Of a DNA stretch of 64,000 nucleotides, positions 21,561-34,489 are shown one piece after another. The stretch comes from Owenia fusiformis (Eukaryota; Annelida; Polychaeta; Sabellida; Oweniidae). The stretch's first letter is position 1. Each line of letters starts with the position of its first letter. The position numbers and the translations under genes are program-made. The notes under the pieces are model-generated. The model was not told the origin of the DNA and searched no databases. It saw only the letters and a list, made by a program, of their open reading frames with translations. Where the stretch lies: NCBI GenBank assembly GCA_903813345.2, contig CAIIXF020000001.1, positions 14,465,915 to 14,529,914 of the forward strand. The letters are read 5' to 3'.

Positions 21561-23168
21561 GTTACAGCCATTTTTATTCATGGGTTGTCTTGTTTCGGGT
21601 CACCGTGTACTTCGTTCTAGATTTTAAAGATGAGTTTTATCATCTTTGCCTTTCAAGATTGGGATAACTAAAATCTTATAAATCAGGATGTAATAATTCC
21701 GTTTATTTAATATGTATCATCAGGGCTACTTCATATCTTCCTTGAAATACTATAAAACTAGCAATAAAAAAGATGAACTTTAACATAAAGGGCTCAGTTA
21801 ACGATGATAATAGTACATTGCATAGTTAAGGGTTTCTCGTAAATATCATGTAAGAAGTGCAGTGTACCCCAATGGAACATACGCACTAGAGACTAATCTA
21901 ATATTGCACCGCAGTCCAAGTGCTACTTCGCTGTGTCCAATTTTTAGAGTGAGTAAATAATATAATAGGCTAGAAATTGATTTACGTCATCTAATAAAAA
22001 AAATTGAAAATGTCATACGGTCACTGGTCCCCACCTGGTTATAAAGACGTTGCCTGGTAGTCAAACTGTAACCAACTACCCACTGGCATCTGGGTTATTG
22101 CATTTACTATTTTTACAAACCTTAAGAACTGAAGAACTCAAAAGCATATATAAAAACGTCTGGCTTTCGGGTCGAAAATGTGTATTAATATTATCAATCG
22201 TATACTTTCATTCGAAATTCAACAAACCTGTACACAATATTCATGATTGCAAACATATCACTACTATTTAAAACATCAGAATTTATCGCTATCATCACCA
22301 GGGGTCAAACAATAAATTATTGTTTATGTTTCATAAAACAATGACAAAAAGGCAAAAGTTAGATTCTATTAAATGTTGAAGAGGTATTGGAATGTTTATA
22401 AATTCAAAGGAGATGTCTAAATATCTAAAGGAGGGATATGCAATCAAACGCCTCAGAATCATTATCGACGTTTCTGCTAGCTATCATCACATTTTTGATG
22501 ATTATTTCTTTTTCGACATTACCGCTAGTTGTCATCACATTTTCACAAAGATTCATGAATGACAGTGTATATTTTTCTCAAAGATTCACTAATTCGACAA
22601 TGTCTTGGTTGTCTTATAAGCAATTGAGCAATATCTAACTTCGGGCAAAAACATTTTAGCTGTAGCCACAATCAGTCAAGGAAGAGCAATAATTCCCGAT
22701 TCATTGATAATTGACCCCTGGGAATGACATTTCAAATCTTAAACTTGTTAATTCCCACTTTGTGAAAAACTAACGTGATTTTGGCATTTTTCATTCTAGT
22801 ACAAAAGTGTTTCTTTTATACCATTTATCTCACCTTTATTTGAGAAACAATGCAGAACATTGATGCACCGATTACATGATTTTCTGCACTTTTGAGAAAC
22901 CTATTTCAAATTCATAGCTCAGAAATCGAATGCATTTTATATAATTCTCCAAATTGTGAAAATGGAATTTAGTTTCTAGTTTTTTGCCCCTGCTAATGAT
23001 AGCCATAATTCAGCCTTAAAGCCGGATGTATATTGGACGCGTATAATGAAATGAATACGGGATATTCAAATATTAATACCGCTGCGCTATAGTATGCTAC
23101 CAGCTCCTTCATTGGATATCATAGAAATTTCATACCATGGACTAAGGATGAGATGTTTGTTTATCCGA
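21561..23168. other. Unassigned stretch
   Basis: No supported gene. Short open frames at 22050-22271 and 22438-22638 show no recognisable domain. A local duplication of TCATCACATTTT with TTTCGACATTACCGCTAG / TTATCGACGTTTCTGCTAG lies at about 22457-22540. Confidence 0.4.
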
Positions 23169-24839
23169 GGTGTCCAACCTAAACGCTCTTACATGCATGA
23201 CGGAGCGTTTCATTACTGAAACTTAACAATGAAACGCTCCGGAGTAGGAAAACTGGCGGGCGGGAATGATTAGGCTGTTTCATTTTTGGAATTTTTTTCT
23301 GATCAAGTTGCTATTCATACATTATGATCTATGGTTAGTAGACTATTATAATGACTAAGTACTATTTCATATTTTTAATAACACTTTATAGTGCCCTACC
23401 CCTGGAAAAATATAAGAAAGTGGGCATCACCAATTTTATCTTTTTGCAGCATAAAGTTAGAAACATGTATCAATAGAAAGCATTGTAATTCATTTATTAC
23501 TAGATACTCCACCTATTTTATATGTCAGTTTTTAATTTAGTACATGTTTCATAATTGAATCTAATGTATTCATGCTAAATGTGTCAAATAAAGATGGCTT
23601 GAGGGGGTGAGGCAAACGATGTCCGATTTGGCTGAAATCATTTTAGTGCGGTCCCTACTAACCATAGATCATAATGTATGAATAGCAATTTGATCAGAAA
23701 AAATTCCAAAAATGAAACACCCTAGGGATTGAGGTATGAGTTACTCATTTCGAGTATACCATTCGATGGGTGTGATATTCATGTTGCACTTGGCTGGCTG
23801 TTGACGTTTGAAGCAATTAGGAAGAGCTGTACGAAGCAGTATAGTTATCACAATTCATAAACGTATTTGTCATTCTACCGGTCAAAACCCCTTTGTGATT
23901 AATTGAGCCAAGCTTAGAGCACCAACGTATACTTTGGTCAAATTTCAATTCTTCAACACACCATATATTATCGTAATTGTGATTTGATGACCGAAAATCC
24001 ATGACATGACATTCTCATGTTTAAGAAACGCTGCGACCTGGTTAACACAGTGAACTGGAAACGCTCCGGTACTAGTCTAGATATGTTTTTTAGGAATTAG
24101 CTTGACTCTCCTTTTCGGGAAGAGAAAGAAAAGATCTATTATATTCCTTGGCATCAAAAAGAGAAAGATTAATTCACATATAAACTTTTCCTTTTTTTGT
24201 CAATAGTTTTATGTTTTAGCACGCATGTAAGCATAACATCATCTAATGTATGCTTAAGTCGGCTTGTTGCACGTTTAGCATCACCAGGTTGGGACGTTTC
24301 AATTTCCCTAACAAGTACAACACGTTTTTGAGAGATAGATTCGATTCCGAACTCTTCTCATATAATCTAAAAATGATATCAAAACAATTTGTAAGAGCGT
24401 TTCTAAAATTATGTCCTAAATCGACGGAGCGTTTCGAGGAAAACAAGCGATTTCTCGAGAACAAGTAATGTATTTGGACTGGGATTTTAGGAAATGAGAA
24501 TATAAGAGTTTGTGATCTACTACTTTGACAGAAAGATTAACGTTTTCATATAAATACTAGTTTAATTCGTAATTTGTGGTCGATTCGCCAACTTCAGCTT
24601 GATCAATCAAATAACAGTTTACCACAAGAAGTTGAATAAATAATATTTTTGCGCAGGGTATTGTTCATCGAATGGTACATAATATGCCACCATAGCGTAT
24701 TATATGTAAGAGAAACGAGTGACACAATACTTACGGTCATAGTGGGATCTTCATTAGCCGCCATTTTATTTCACTCCACTGCGTTTCCGCTTGAATGAAA
24801 CGCTCCGTCATGCATGTAAGGGCGTTTGGGTTGAACACC
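23169..24839. mobile_element. 1.67-kb TIR element with GAAACGCTCC subterminal repeats
   Basis: Inverted termini of about 45 bp: left GGTGTCCAACCTAAACGC then TACATGCATGACGGAGCGTT; the right-hand complement reads GGTGTTCAACCCAAACGC with the same continuation. GAAACGCTCC or its complement recurs at least five times inside (for example near 23231, 24055, 24425 and 24797). I could not find an exact target duplication. There is a pair of overlapping 72-73-codon frames at 24243-24468, without transposase motifs. Superfamily unresolved. Confidence 0.75.
23272..23723. mobile_element. Nested MITE with ~75-bp inverted repeats
   Basis: The left arm starts AGGCTGTTTCATTTTTGG and the right arm ends AAAATGAAACACCCT. 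Both continue through CTGATCAA, TTGCTATTCATACATTATG and ATCTATGGTTAGTAG. It lies inside the 23169-24839 element, so it is the younger insertion. GATT occurs just outside both ends, but the boundary is offset by 2-3 bases. Confidence 0.8.
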
Positions 24840-25417
24840 GTGTTATCATAACTTGAGACTTTCCACTGGATGCTTTTATCATATTGTAAGAAGATCTTTA
24901 TTCTCAAGATGAAAGCTTTACAGGTATAACCATCAGTTACATCGTGACTTGCTATACATTGTACTATATACAGTATACATGATCACTGTAATCTCGAGGG
25001 GAGGGTTGATCGACTATATATAGCTATTTTTGTTTCTAAGAAAAATATAACACAAGTGTGGGAGGTCTAATTTAGCGATTTTGTATCAGATACATCCATT
25101 AGCATAGCAATAAGCTCCGGGAAAATTTCTCATAGATCTCTCTAGAGACAACGAGGGGAATGAAAATTACATGTAGCATTATTACATATATGTAATTGTG
25201 TTCAACATAAATCATGCAGCCAAGATATGTTTCCGATTTAAAGCTCAACTTTGTGCGAATTGAAAATATACCTTAACTACTACACAAATTACAATAGAAT
25301 GTTTTGAAAGGTTCAAAGGAAAATGTCCCAGTGATTTGCAGAATTGAATGAAACCAACCAATACCTCAAAATCTGATGTCAGTGCACGAAGGATTAATTG
25401 TTATTTAGAAACAATAG
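24840..25417. other. Unassigned stretch
   Basis: AT-rich, no supported gene or repeat. Confidence 0.4.
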
Positions 25418-25931
25418 CACACCGGAATAGCCTGACAACGGTAAAGTCAGATACCGTTGTCACAAATGGCGGACATAACTCATTTCATGGGATTTTATCG
25501 TCGCTGATTCTGTGCATGTATTAAGCTATTTTGTGATGATGTTTCATATGAAATCCAAATTTCGATCAAATTGGGTCGTGAATCGCCACAATATAGCATC
25601 TTCGATATCATCAATGACAACGGAATCTGAATTTGAGTAATTTAAAAAGATAACGGCATATGGTAATAATTACAGTGTCCGTTGTCCTGTATCTCATTTT
25701 GATCGGTTAGATTAAAGACTTGATTTCGATGGTAAAACATTATACAATTGTTGACCTCTCCAATGTACAATGAGTATTAAGACACTTTGATTGATTGTTG
25801 TTCCAAAGGAATTTGGTCTAGGTGCTCTGCTATTAAATATACAGTTCATGGACATCTAATTGAAGCGATGGTTTTTCCGCCATTTGTGACAACGATATCT
25901 GACTTTACCGTTGTCAGGCTATTCCGGTGTG
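25418..25931 (-). mobile_element. Non-autonomous TIR element, CAC ends (family 1, copy 2)
   Basis: A 514-bp sister of the element at 6614-7265, inverted relative to it. Ends are CACACCGGAATAGCC and GGCTATTCCGGTGTG, with the same ~70-bp arms. Flanks are AATAG on the left (25413-25417) and AATAT on the right (25932-25936), a 4-of-5 match consistent with a decayed 5-bp duplication. Internal GACAACGG motifs are fewer than in copy 1, and it is about 140 bp shorter. An open frame spanning its right arm (25787-25993) is accidental. Confidence 0.82.
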
Positions 25932-28497
25932 AATATGACTGCATGGATATTTACTGGGGCATAAATCAAGCGTTCCTTATCCAGTTATCTTAGAACATCA
26001 AGTCGAACATTATGGAAGTAACATATATACAATTACCAATATTTTATTGATAATTTATAATTGCACTCAAGCCTTAAAACGTGTAGGCGCATTTTCCATG
26101 AACACTGCACCCAATGTGACTTTTGCCTTTTATTTGACATAAACACCATAAATAAACATTCACATACTTGGCACGTGATGCCATTTCATACTTGTGCTCG
26201 AACCTTTAGCTAATGATTAAAAGTGTACAATTTCAAATTACAATTTGTACAATCTGCTCTTAAATACTTAATTCCTGAAATGCAAGCTATTTTAATCAAG
26301 CCTATGTAACTACACACAGACATTTTCTTATGATTGAAGATCAGAGTTTATGATCACCCGATCATTTAATCGTATATCGTTCTCAAGAGTTGTATACGAT
26401 GCGTGTTGGTTTTATATTGCAGTTATACAATGCTTTTATACAATCATATAAAGCACTTAGGGTGGGATAAAATCCAGTAACTGGCATTTAACTTATTATG
26501 AGTACAGCATATTTTGTCTTGCAAAAACCGTGCGACCATACACCACGTACGTTTTGGGAACACATTAGAGCTGTTACCGCCACATCCATTATCTATCTAA
26601 TGACTATATAATTTAAAAATAACATATGGATAATTAGTTTACCAAGGTGAGGTTGGAGCAGCTGAAACCTTGTATGTATAACACAATCTTATCGTAAGAT
26701 CCAGAATCAAAACAATATTCTTTACACAATAATTTGCAGTTAAAGTATGTCATGACGACCAATGGAGAATGTTTCTTTTCAATCTCATGGAGGAGATTGT
26801 ATGTACTATTACCCAATTCGCGCCTCTTCTAAAATGGTTGACGGAGAAGACGCGTTTTAAAAAAGTACTAAAAATACAGAAAACACGTTCGTTTCGTTCT
26901 AATAAATCTAGTTATTTCAATTTAAAGGGTGACGCATATCGTTTAGCAAATCGAACGCTCGTTTCTGGTGTTGCTCACCGTTTAGTATAAAAGGCCCGAT
27001 CCCGGAATAATACTCAAGGGTTCACAGGTTTGAGGTCGTTGTGTCGACACCTCTAACTGTTATATAGCATAAGTATATTATAGATCGTCACACATTTATA
27101 AAAGGGTGATTTTTACTTTGACAAATCAATTCCACATTTATGGGCGAAGTTTCAGGATCATCTATTTGTGTATAATAAGGAAAAATTGGCATCTAAATTT
27201 CCCCATAACGTAATAGCACACAACTTGGCATATGAAATATCCTACAAATGAAACAAAGCAAGACAATCCGGTTTCTAATGCAAGGATTTATATTAGCTGT
27301 TGTACATGTATTCTTTGAACGCAATCACTCTTTGGATAACGTTTTCAAAATCATTATAAACGGATTACTTTATCTCAAAGACAATTTCAATAAACTGGAT
27401 TTTACAGAACTCCCCTTATTTCTTAAAAATGGACTGATCCAGTTGATTCGCCTAGAGCCGCCATATTGTTTTTATACGGGATGCTAATCGGAACCCTTTA
27501 AGGCGTCTGACCTAAGTCTCACCTTACTTTCATGTTAAAAATTTACAGTGTTGGGTCATATTTTGTTTATTATAATGAATGATATATGATTGCCGCATTT
27601 GGTAATTATAATTTGTGTGTCCCATCTGACTACTAGCTACTTTCACGTGGATTTCCTCAAACATCTTGCCTTTTATACAAACGGCTAGTCTCATAATTGC
27701 AAACTGCGTGTATATCGAAGTATTTCTATTTTCTATGTCATTAGAAAACGTAATTGTCATTTCCTAACCATTCCTCTTTATCAGAAGTAACCAAAAGTTT
27801 CCCGTTCGTCCCTGCAAGAAAATGAAGAACTAGGCCTACCTGAATATAATAAAGATATAGATGCAAGAAGTAACTCTTTTTGATACCCCCTTCTGAATCA
27901 TATTTAAACTAAACATCATTAGGAAATGCACAACTTGTAAAATACAAACCAATAAAGAAAACCAGAGGCGATTATATTATTCGAAGGTACTTTAGTGACA
28001 CATTTGAAAAAACACATTAAAAAGCTGTGATCTCCCACCTGATGTCATTTTAAAGCTCAAAAGAAACACTTCATTGTGTCAATCATTCGTTAGTTTTCTT
28101 ACCCACGTTTCAACAGATTCCCTTTAAAAAATATTGCACTTCTCTTTTTCGATGCCGTTGAATCCCACTTGACTTAACACAACATACGACATGGTGTATA
28201 GTCTTGAGGCCATGGGATTCACGCAGGTTGATTATGAACCAAATTTAGAATTCCTAAGATTTCCTTAAGTTACCCGTTTCAATTATAAACGTTTTAAAGT
28301 AACGCGCGCAGTTTGTGAACAAACCAAACGACGTGTTTGAGTAGGCCCGTATGTGAATTTTTAAATATCTTCATGAGTACATTGGCATCGGGAAAAAAAC
28401 TCCATATATCAGGTTTATTTATATAAGCTTCACGGGTAGTACTTCTTTAAAGATATGTCTAGATATATCTAGTTGGAACTATTAGGCCGCCTAGCAC
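25932..28497. other. Unassigned stretch with weak open frames
   Basis: Open frames of 73 and 79 codons on the plus strand (26769-26990 and 27248-27487) have no start context, splice or domain evidence that would support them. No repeats were recognised. Confidence 0.35.
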
Positions 28498-28960
28498 CTG
28501 ATTTCAAATGGGTGTTCTAAGTTACTGAAATACGAGTCTTTAAAGTGTTTAGTACCAAGGTTTATGGTTATTCGGTAGTTAGAAACGCAATTATTTCAAT
28601 TAGTTTGAGTGTAAATTATTATTATGTTGTAATAAAAGGAAGGGAGATTCGCATCGGGGTAATAAAAAGAGAAAACTAGAACCGAAACCCATTTCCTCTG
28701 AAGATCCATGTCTGCTCGTAGGAAATTGAGATTTGAAGGAATTCGACTAGTTCTACTAACCAACAAAATGGCAATCTGATACATGGAGTTAAAAACATTA
28801 CATCATCCAGCAGAACAATGAACGTGTGACGAGTGTGACGATAACCTTCCATTACGTACAGAAAAACTAACAGTTCTTATATGAACTAGACAAAGAGACT
28901 CAGTTTATGAGGAAGCCAAGATTGTGTTTTCTATTAATCAAAAATAGGGCAATGTCAGGT
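28498..28960 (+). repeat. Dispersed repeat pair with 20251-20590
   Basis: Diverged copy of the 20.3-kb block. It contains ACGAGTCTTTAAAGTGTTTAG, AGGTTTATGGTTATTC and, further on, AGTTTATGAGGAAGCCAAGA. Confidence 0.5.
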
Positions 28961-30353
28961 TTTCGTTTAAGATTTCAAAATCTTAATCGTTGGCGGCCGC
29001 TAATCCCAATTAGGATAGCTTCGTTAGCCGATTCTAAAATTCCAGATTGCATGCTATGTCAAGTTCTAGAGAATATGTTGAAAAAATGTGTTATTATCCT
29101 GACATTAGACACCTTAATATTGTAAATGTTATGGCAGAATCTATGTGACAGTCAACAGAGCTATAAAATAGCCTTTTCCTGTTCAAATTTGCTTACAAAT
29201 AGGTTGAAGTTGGGAAAAATTACCCCCCAGACGAATCAGGGGTGTAAGAATGTTTTGAATAATTGTGACAGTTCCTTGTTTGATTTGCCATATCAATCTT
29301 CTCCTTCCCCGATAGGTCAGACTACTCACTGTCCAAATTTACTGATACCGGCTCCGAATACATTTTTCGAGATTTCAAGGTCCGTATCATATACATTTCT
29401 TTATTAGTCAACATTATTCGTTATTACCCAACGTTAAGAGTAATCCAAGAGTCGTGGTACGTTAAAAAAGGCATGTTTGTACTATGAGATTATGGTCCCC
29501 TTTTTGTAAACATATATAATGTATAAACTTCTAAGCATTGAATATCATAAGAAAATAGTTATGAAAATCGATGGTGATGGATTATTTTATCATGCCAGTC
29601 TTAAACTAAACAATTAGTCTGTCCATAATAGTTGATATACTGTATATGGTGTGATATTAATGCCACAAAGGCGATTGGCAAGTCATCCTGTATGAAAATA
29701 TATTGAAACGATGAAGTAAATTGACTATAAATAAAAAAGTGTATAAATTTCAATTCTTTAAACGAAATTATGAGTTTTATTTAATAGTACTTAATTTATT
29801 GCTTTCTTTCATTATATTAGACATTATGTTAGCATATTAGTGAAAACTGGGTCACTTTTATTGGTCTTCATGTTTCCACGTACTCTCGTGATTATACGAC
29901 ATTAGTACACATGATACTACACTTCTGATTTGATCATACCTAAAAAGACAACGTTTTCTTTTATAGGGGACAATTTACGATAATTGATATTTTAAACATC
30001 TGTTGTTGTATTTATTAGAGACTGCGACATATATGTTGATTTCATGGACATGCGATGTGTTATTTTTTGTTGACCAGACTTTAAGCAATCATTACTTCAA
30101 GGTATCTGTTTGGAATATTGCTTATCTTTTTTAAACAATATCACTTTAATAATGGCTTTTTAGACAATAAGACAATTTATTTTTTCGGCAAATATAAACT
30201 CGGATTTCTTAACATAAAATGTATCGATTGCGTTGATATTTTTGAGCATGTTAATAAAGTGTATGTTCTATCAGCTCTTGAAAGAGGGGTGTTTGATATG
30301 TCTTAGCCACATAATTAAGTATTTTTTACAATATGTATACGATTTGTAAATAT
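28961..30353. other. Unassigned stretch
   Basis: Two consecutive open frames of 72 and 93 codons (28907-29125, 29126-29407) directly abut but match no family I know. The rest is AT-rich with nothing recognised. Confidence 0.35.
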
Positions 30354-30703
30354 TTGTATCCTCCAACACATCGGCCATATTAATATACACTATTGATGCA
30401 TTATTTTGGTGAAAGCTATGCCATAAGGTACATTTTGATGACATATCTTCGATTGCAGACAATGGAGATATATGATTGAGTGTAGGTATTTTTGTCGTGA
30501 ATTCAAGTTGTCTAGATGAGGCTGTCCAATATTTTGTATCCTCCAATCATTAAAATATCATCTTTGGGAAAAATATTTTTAGATTATTATTTTGAGAAAT
30601 GAAAGTACTTAATAAAAGTGTTTAGATCATCCTTATTTAATTTTTGAATTATTTCAATTGTCTTTGTAAAACTTTATTAAGCATTTGTTGGAGGATACAA
30701 AAT
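30354..30703. repeat. Inverted and direct copies of TTTGTATCCTCCAA
   Basis: The motif occurs at about 30354 and 30532 in plus orientation, and as TTGGAGGATACAAA at about 30689. The outer pair forms a 15-16-bp inverted repeat around 320 bp of AT-rich DNA, which would fit a small MITE. No target duplication is evident. Confidence 0.5.
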
Positions 30704-31179
30704 GACTTTAAAATTATGTGAAATATAAAAGTACAATAAAAAGTTAGTTGTATTCATATTTTTTATGTTTATATTTAAATTACAGCAAAAAATGAGTTAT
30801 TGCCAAACCAAGAAACAATATATTTCACTCTCAGTTTCACATATGATCATGTTATAACTTTGTGGGAATAGCGATGCATGTAACCTTTACATTTCTATTC
30901 AATATGCTATGCTTTCTTTTTATTTCCATGACCGACACATAACCATACAACTTTGAATAATGTTTCTCATTCCCTCATTGCCCACGCTGCGTGTTTTGTT
31001 CATGATATTATATCTTATCTTGAATGTCGTTTGTCGTACCCTGTGATGAATGTTTGGCCTTTACCCGAAATGATAAATGTTGTTTGCACATCTTAGTCAT
31101 TGTAAGTGCCAGAATATTTTATATCGATTCCAATTCCATTGCAATCTTTAATACTTCACATGCAATATGAGCAGCATGC

Positions 31180-31245
31180 CCGTAGTCAGCTTTGGTAAGG
31201 GGAGGGGGGTCGAACCCACCCCCCTGCCCGCACATAAACATTTTC
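31180..31245. repeat. G/C-rich hairpin fragment of a dispersed repeat
   Basis: GGGGGGTCGAACCCACCCCCC next to CCCGTAGTCAGCTTTGG. It resembles the ends of the repeat fragments at 11708 (GTAGCCAGGATTT) and 42185 (AATCCTGGCTACGGGCC). Confidence 0.45.
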
Positions 31246-31319
31246 CATGCTAAAGCAATACCTTGGGCGATCCTGAAAATTCAGAGGGTGGGAGACGAAA
31301 ACAAGGTATTAACATGACA

Positions 31320-31640
31320 AAATGTCACCACCTAGTTGCTCACAATATTATTAGTTCAATCTTAAGTCAGATTTGAATTTCCGAGAACTTGTAGATGATT
31401 TTAAAAATAAAAATTGGTCAATTTGAAGTTGACAAGTTTGTTGAAGGTGAAATCTCAAATCTAAAGTCAGATTTTAACTTCTGAGAACTTGTAAATGATT
31501 TTGAAAAAAAGAATTGATCAATTTGAAGCAAGTTGGAAAATTACCTTTTTGACCTTGAGAAGGTCAAATATTTTTTTGACCTCGAGAATGTCATTGAAGG
31601 TCAAATCTATAGTCAGATTTGAACTTTTGTATTTTTTGAA
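31320..31640 (-). repeat. Inverse-oriented relative of the 4.5-5.2 kb repeats
   Basis: At least three diverged units with the core TCAGATTTGAA-TTC-GAGAACTTGTA-ATGATTTT, the complement of the motif AAATTCTCAGAAGT-CAAATCTGA at 4.6-5.2 kb. The block begins with TGTCACCACCTAG, like the ends seen at 3225 and 9647. Confidence 0.6.
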
Positions 31641-32276
31641 ATATCAATTATCGTAAATTGGCCCATAGAAGTACATGTAGCTGTAAAGTACATGGGACCT
31701 CAAACTTGATCTAGGAAACTTATTCATCAGTAAACATCCGTGAGTTGTTATGTTTACATGTTACGTGTGTTACATCCTAATGTAATAAAACGTAGACCGA
31801 AATTTATTAGATCGATCCTTGTTTATGCTTAATTAGATCATACGCACATTAATCTCGTTGATGCATTTGGGCAAGATACAAGTACAAGATGTATGTTGCG
31901 TGAACACTTCACATTCTCCGAACAATTGATGAAGTGAACAACATTGTTAATCAATGCATGTGCAATGTATAAAGTGAACTTCATTTTTACCAATACGTGG
32001 ACCAAAATGTTTTCTAATAGTTTATGAGAGTAATTATATTTAAGGATTTAAGCCCTGGACTCAGTGCAATGCGTGCTGAATTATTCCATTGAAGGTGTTG
32101 CTTTCAAATCTTTGCATGGCAGCGTGGGAAACGACGCCTGAGTTGAATGAAACAGCCACAATACTGTGAGTCTTGGGCTTAAAATTATTTTCACACGTTG
32201 CAAAATATTTTTCTACAAAATCATCTAAAAGATACAAAATTACTTTAAAAGAACATATTTAGACCATTTGCTTTAA

Positions 32277-33660
32277 AACCTCTGTCGATAGGGTTCCTGT
32301 TTTAAGTTATTTTTATTAAACATCAATACAAAAACCTTTGTCTCCTGGTTCAAAAGTTTGCCTATTTTCAAAATTCCCGCACGTTTTGTCTCGCAGTCAT
32401 ATGATATCATTGCAGGATGTGACCAATCGCGAGCACGTGCTCTCTCGGGGCCGCGCATGAGAAAATCAAAATTTGAAATCGTAGAGATGACGTTTATTTC
32501 ATAAATATCAGTTCAACAACATCATCATTTCTAAACTACGGTAATACTTTTAAGTTACTCGATCTAAACTTGTAGTGAATGATCATAAAACAACAGCGAA
32601 CATTCTGAGGTCAATTCCGATGGCAAACAAGACATGTTTATAAAATTGGTTATCGAATGTGCCAATAACAAAGAAAGCTTGCCTATTTTCAATATGGCCG
32701 CCCATTTTGTCCCGCAAAGGACCCGATTCAGATTCTACTCGTATTTCCGCCTCCCCATTGAAAATATAAATTTACCTGATATTTCAAAATGAATTATTAC
32801 ATTTATGTATCAGTATATCTTGTCGACGTATATTTAGCATTGTATTGTTGAATGACGAATGAGTGAAGATACTGATATCCATGAGTGGATATAATTGATT
32901 TATTTTTGAAAAACTATAGGATTGTCCGTTTATTCCATAGGAAATCATTACCCAGCGAAATTAAAATTTGCAAAAATAAAATTTGAAAAAAGATCTGAAA
33001 AAAAGAATTTGGGAAATTAAAAGATAAATTTCATTTTTGAAAAAATGTAAAAAAGTGAAAAAATTGTAAAAAATTACTGAGGAAAATTTTGAACAAATAA
33101 TTTGAAAAAATCGAATATCACTTTTGGAACCATCGAAATCACTTTTGAAACCATTGAATATCACTTCTTAATACGTATGAATATTGACCTATTATCCCAT
33201 GGTTACAAGGATATAAATCGAGTATCGGGTGAAGATATATTTGATATGTGGATCAATATATCATGCAAAAATCCCCAAACCATCGAATATCACTTTCGAA
33301 ACCATCGAATATCACTTCTTATTTGCTTTCAGCCATTTTAGTTATCATTGATTTACTCTATCTGTCGATAGGATTCCCGTTTTAAGTTATTTTTGCAATT
33401 GTTTAACATCAATACAGGAAACCCCAAAATGACTCCTAATTCAAAAGCTGGCCTATTTTCAAAATGGTCGCCATTTTTGTCTCGCAAAAGCTGGACCATT
33501 TTCTCAGTCAACAAAAGTGGAATGATTTAAAACCTTGGTCACTACGATTACTGTTTCAAATTATTTTGGTTAATTTTCAATACTGAAGTCCCTCTTGTGA
33601 GCCCCGGTTCAAACACTCGCCTATTCCCAAAGTGGCCGCCATTATAGTCGCAGAAAATTC
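32277..33660 (+). repeat. Degenerate repeat units containing ATGGCCGCCATTTTGTC
   Basis: Units at about 32277-32400, 32667-32730, 33358-33490 and 33535-33655 share CTGTCGATAGG, CCCGTTTTAAGTTATTTTT, AACATCAATAC, GCCTATTTTCAAAATGG and TTTTGTCTCGCA. Spacing is irregular, so this is an old, broken tandem or interspersed family and not a fresh array. Confidence 0.65.
33105..33325 (+). repeat. Short tandem repeats ACCATCGAATATCACTT
   Basis: About five copies of a ~21-bp unit (ACCATCGAATATCACTTnnnA) in two clusters, 33110-33165 and 33280-33325. The unit reads through in one frame as a repetitive peptide, but no gene is implied. Confidence 0.7.
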
Positions 33661-33686
33661 ACTTTTGGATCATTCAGTAGCTTTAA

Positions 33687-34040
33687 GGATGTTCCCTGGA
33701 CGAAGTTGAAAACGATGAACACCAACCCCTAATTTTTCTTTTCAAAATGTGAAGTACATAGCATAACTAAGTGTTTCTGTGAGTTTAAGAAAAAGTTAAA
33801 TATTCAAAAGTGTGTTTTGGGGTGAAAACCTGATTTTTAACATGGGTTTCAATGAGAAAGTGCCACGCCCACTTTTGTCAAATATTGACACTTTAGAGGC
33901 CTCTTGCTCAGAAAAAAGCACACTAACATATGGTTTTTAAAGTTTTAATATTCTTTGTTGCCCGTGAGAATCCCAGAAAACCATTTTTGAGAAAAAGTTA
34001 AATACTATTGAATATTTTCCTATCTGACCAGGGAACATCC
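33687..34040. mobile_element. TTAA-flanked MITE, 354 bp
   Basis: TTAA at both sides (33683-33686, 34041-34044) and inverted ends GGATGTTCCCTGG / CCAGGGAACATCC. A second internal inverted pair involves AAAAAGTTAAATA, and GAGAAAAAGTTAAATACTATT lies close to the right end. The TTAA target is the hallmark of piggyBac-type transposition. The terminal GG is not the usual CCC start, so the assignment is tentative. Confidence 0.75.
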
Positions 34041-34311
34041 TTAAAAATAATTTTAAGTCTCCTGCATTGTGTAAACACATACCACTGTAAACAGCATGCA
34101 GTTCAATGTGATAATTTTGTAAGAAAATTGGCAAAATTTTATATCGATATCTTTTTTATTGTCGGCCATTTTAGTCATCTTTCACTTTTCTCTTTTTGAG
34201 CAACACCATGTGCCCAGTGCCCACTGTGCTATTTTTTCTGTTTGGTCTCATCAGGTAAATAATGAATTTTTATTGAAGACTATGCGCATCAAGGAAAGGG
34301 GTTTTATGATA

Positions 34312-34489
34312 CAGGGTGGTCGAAAATGAGTGCAACCCATAAATGTGCTTGTCTTTCTATATATGATCTGTCTTTTACAAACGTTTGGAACCGATTTGTT
34401 ATCAACTGAGCTCAATATATCAGCATATATCTTTTTAGGTATAGAAATGACAAGCCCATTTATGGTTTGCATTTTATCGGGTCACCCTG
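34312..34489. mobile_element. Small Tc1/mariner-type hairpin MITE, 178 bp
   Basis: TA-flanked (34310-34311, 34490-34491), with ends CAGGGTGGTCG and, in complement at the right, CAGGGTGACCCG. Arms include ACCCATAAATGTGCTTGTC on the left and its near complement on the right. The CAGGGTG start matches the terminal repeat of the decayed transposon at 58790. Confidence 0.8.

Noticed and set aside
23272-23723. 4-bp GATT target duplication for the nested MITE
   Set aside because: GATT is present near both ends, but the boundary is offset by extra AGG at the right, so the duplication is not established.
24243-24468. Overlapping sense and antisense frames of 72-73 codons as transposase
   Set aside because: No catalytic or DNA-binding motif is recognisable; kept only as a hint in the element description.
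26769-27487. Two plus-strand frames of 73 and 79 codons as exons
   Set aside because: No domain, no matching splice sites that I could defend, no conservation evidence available.
28907-29407. Two directly abutting plus-strand frames
   Set aside because: Composition and context do not support coding; no recognised family.
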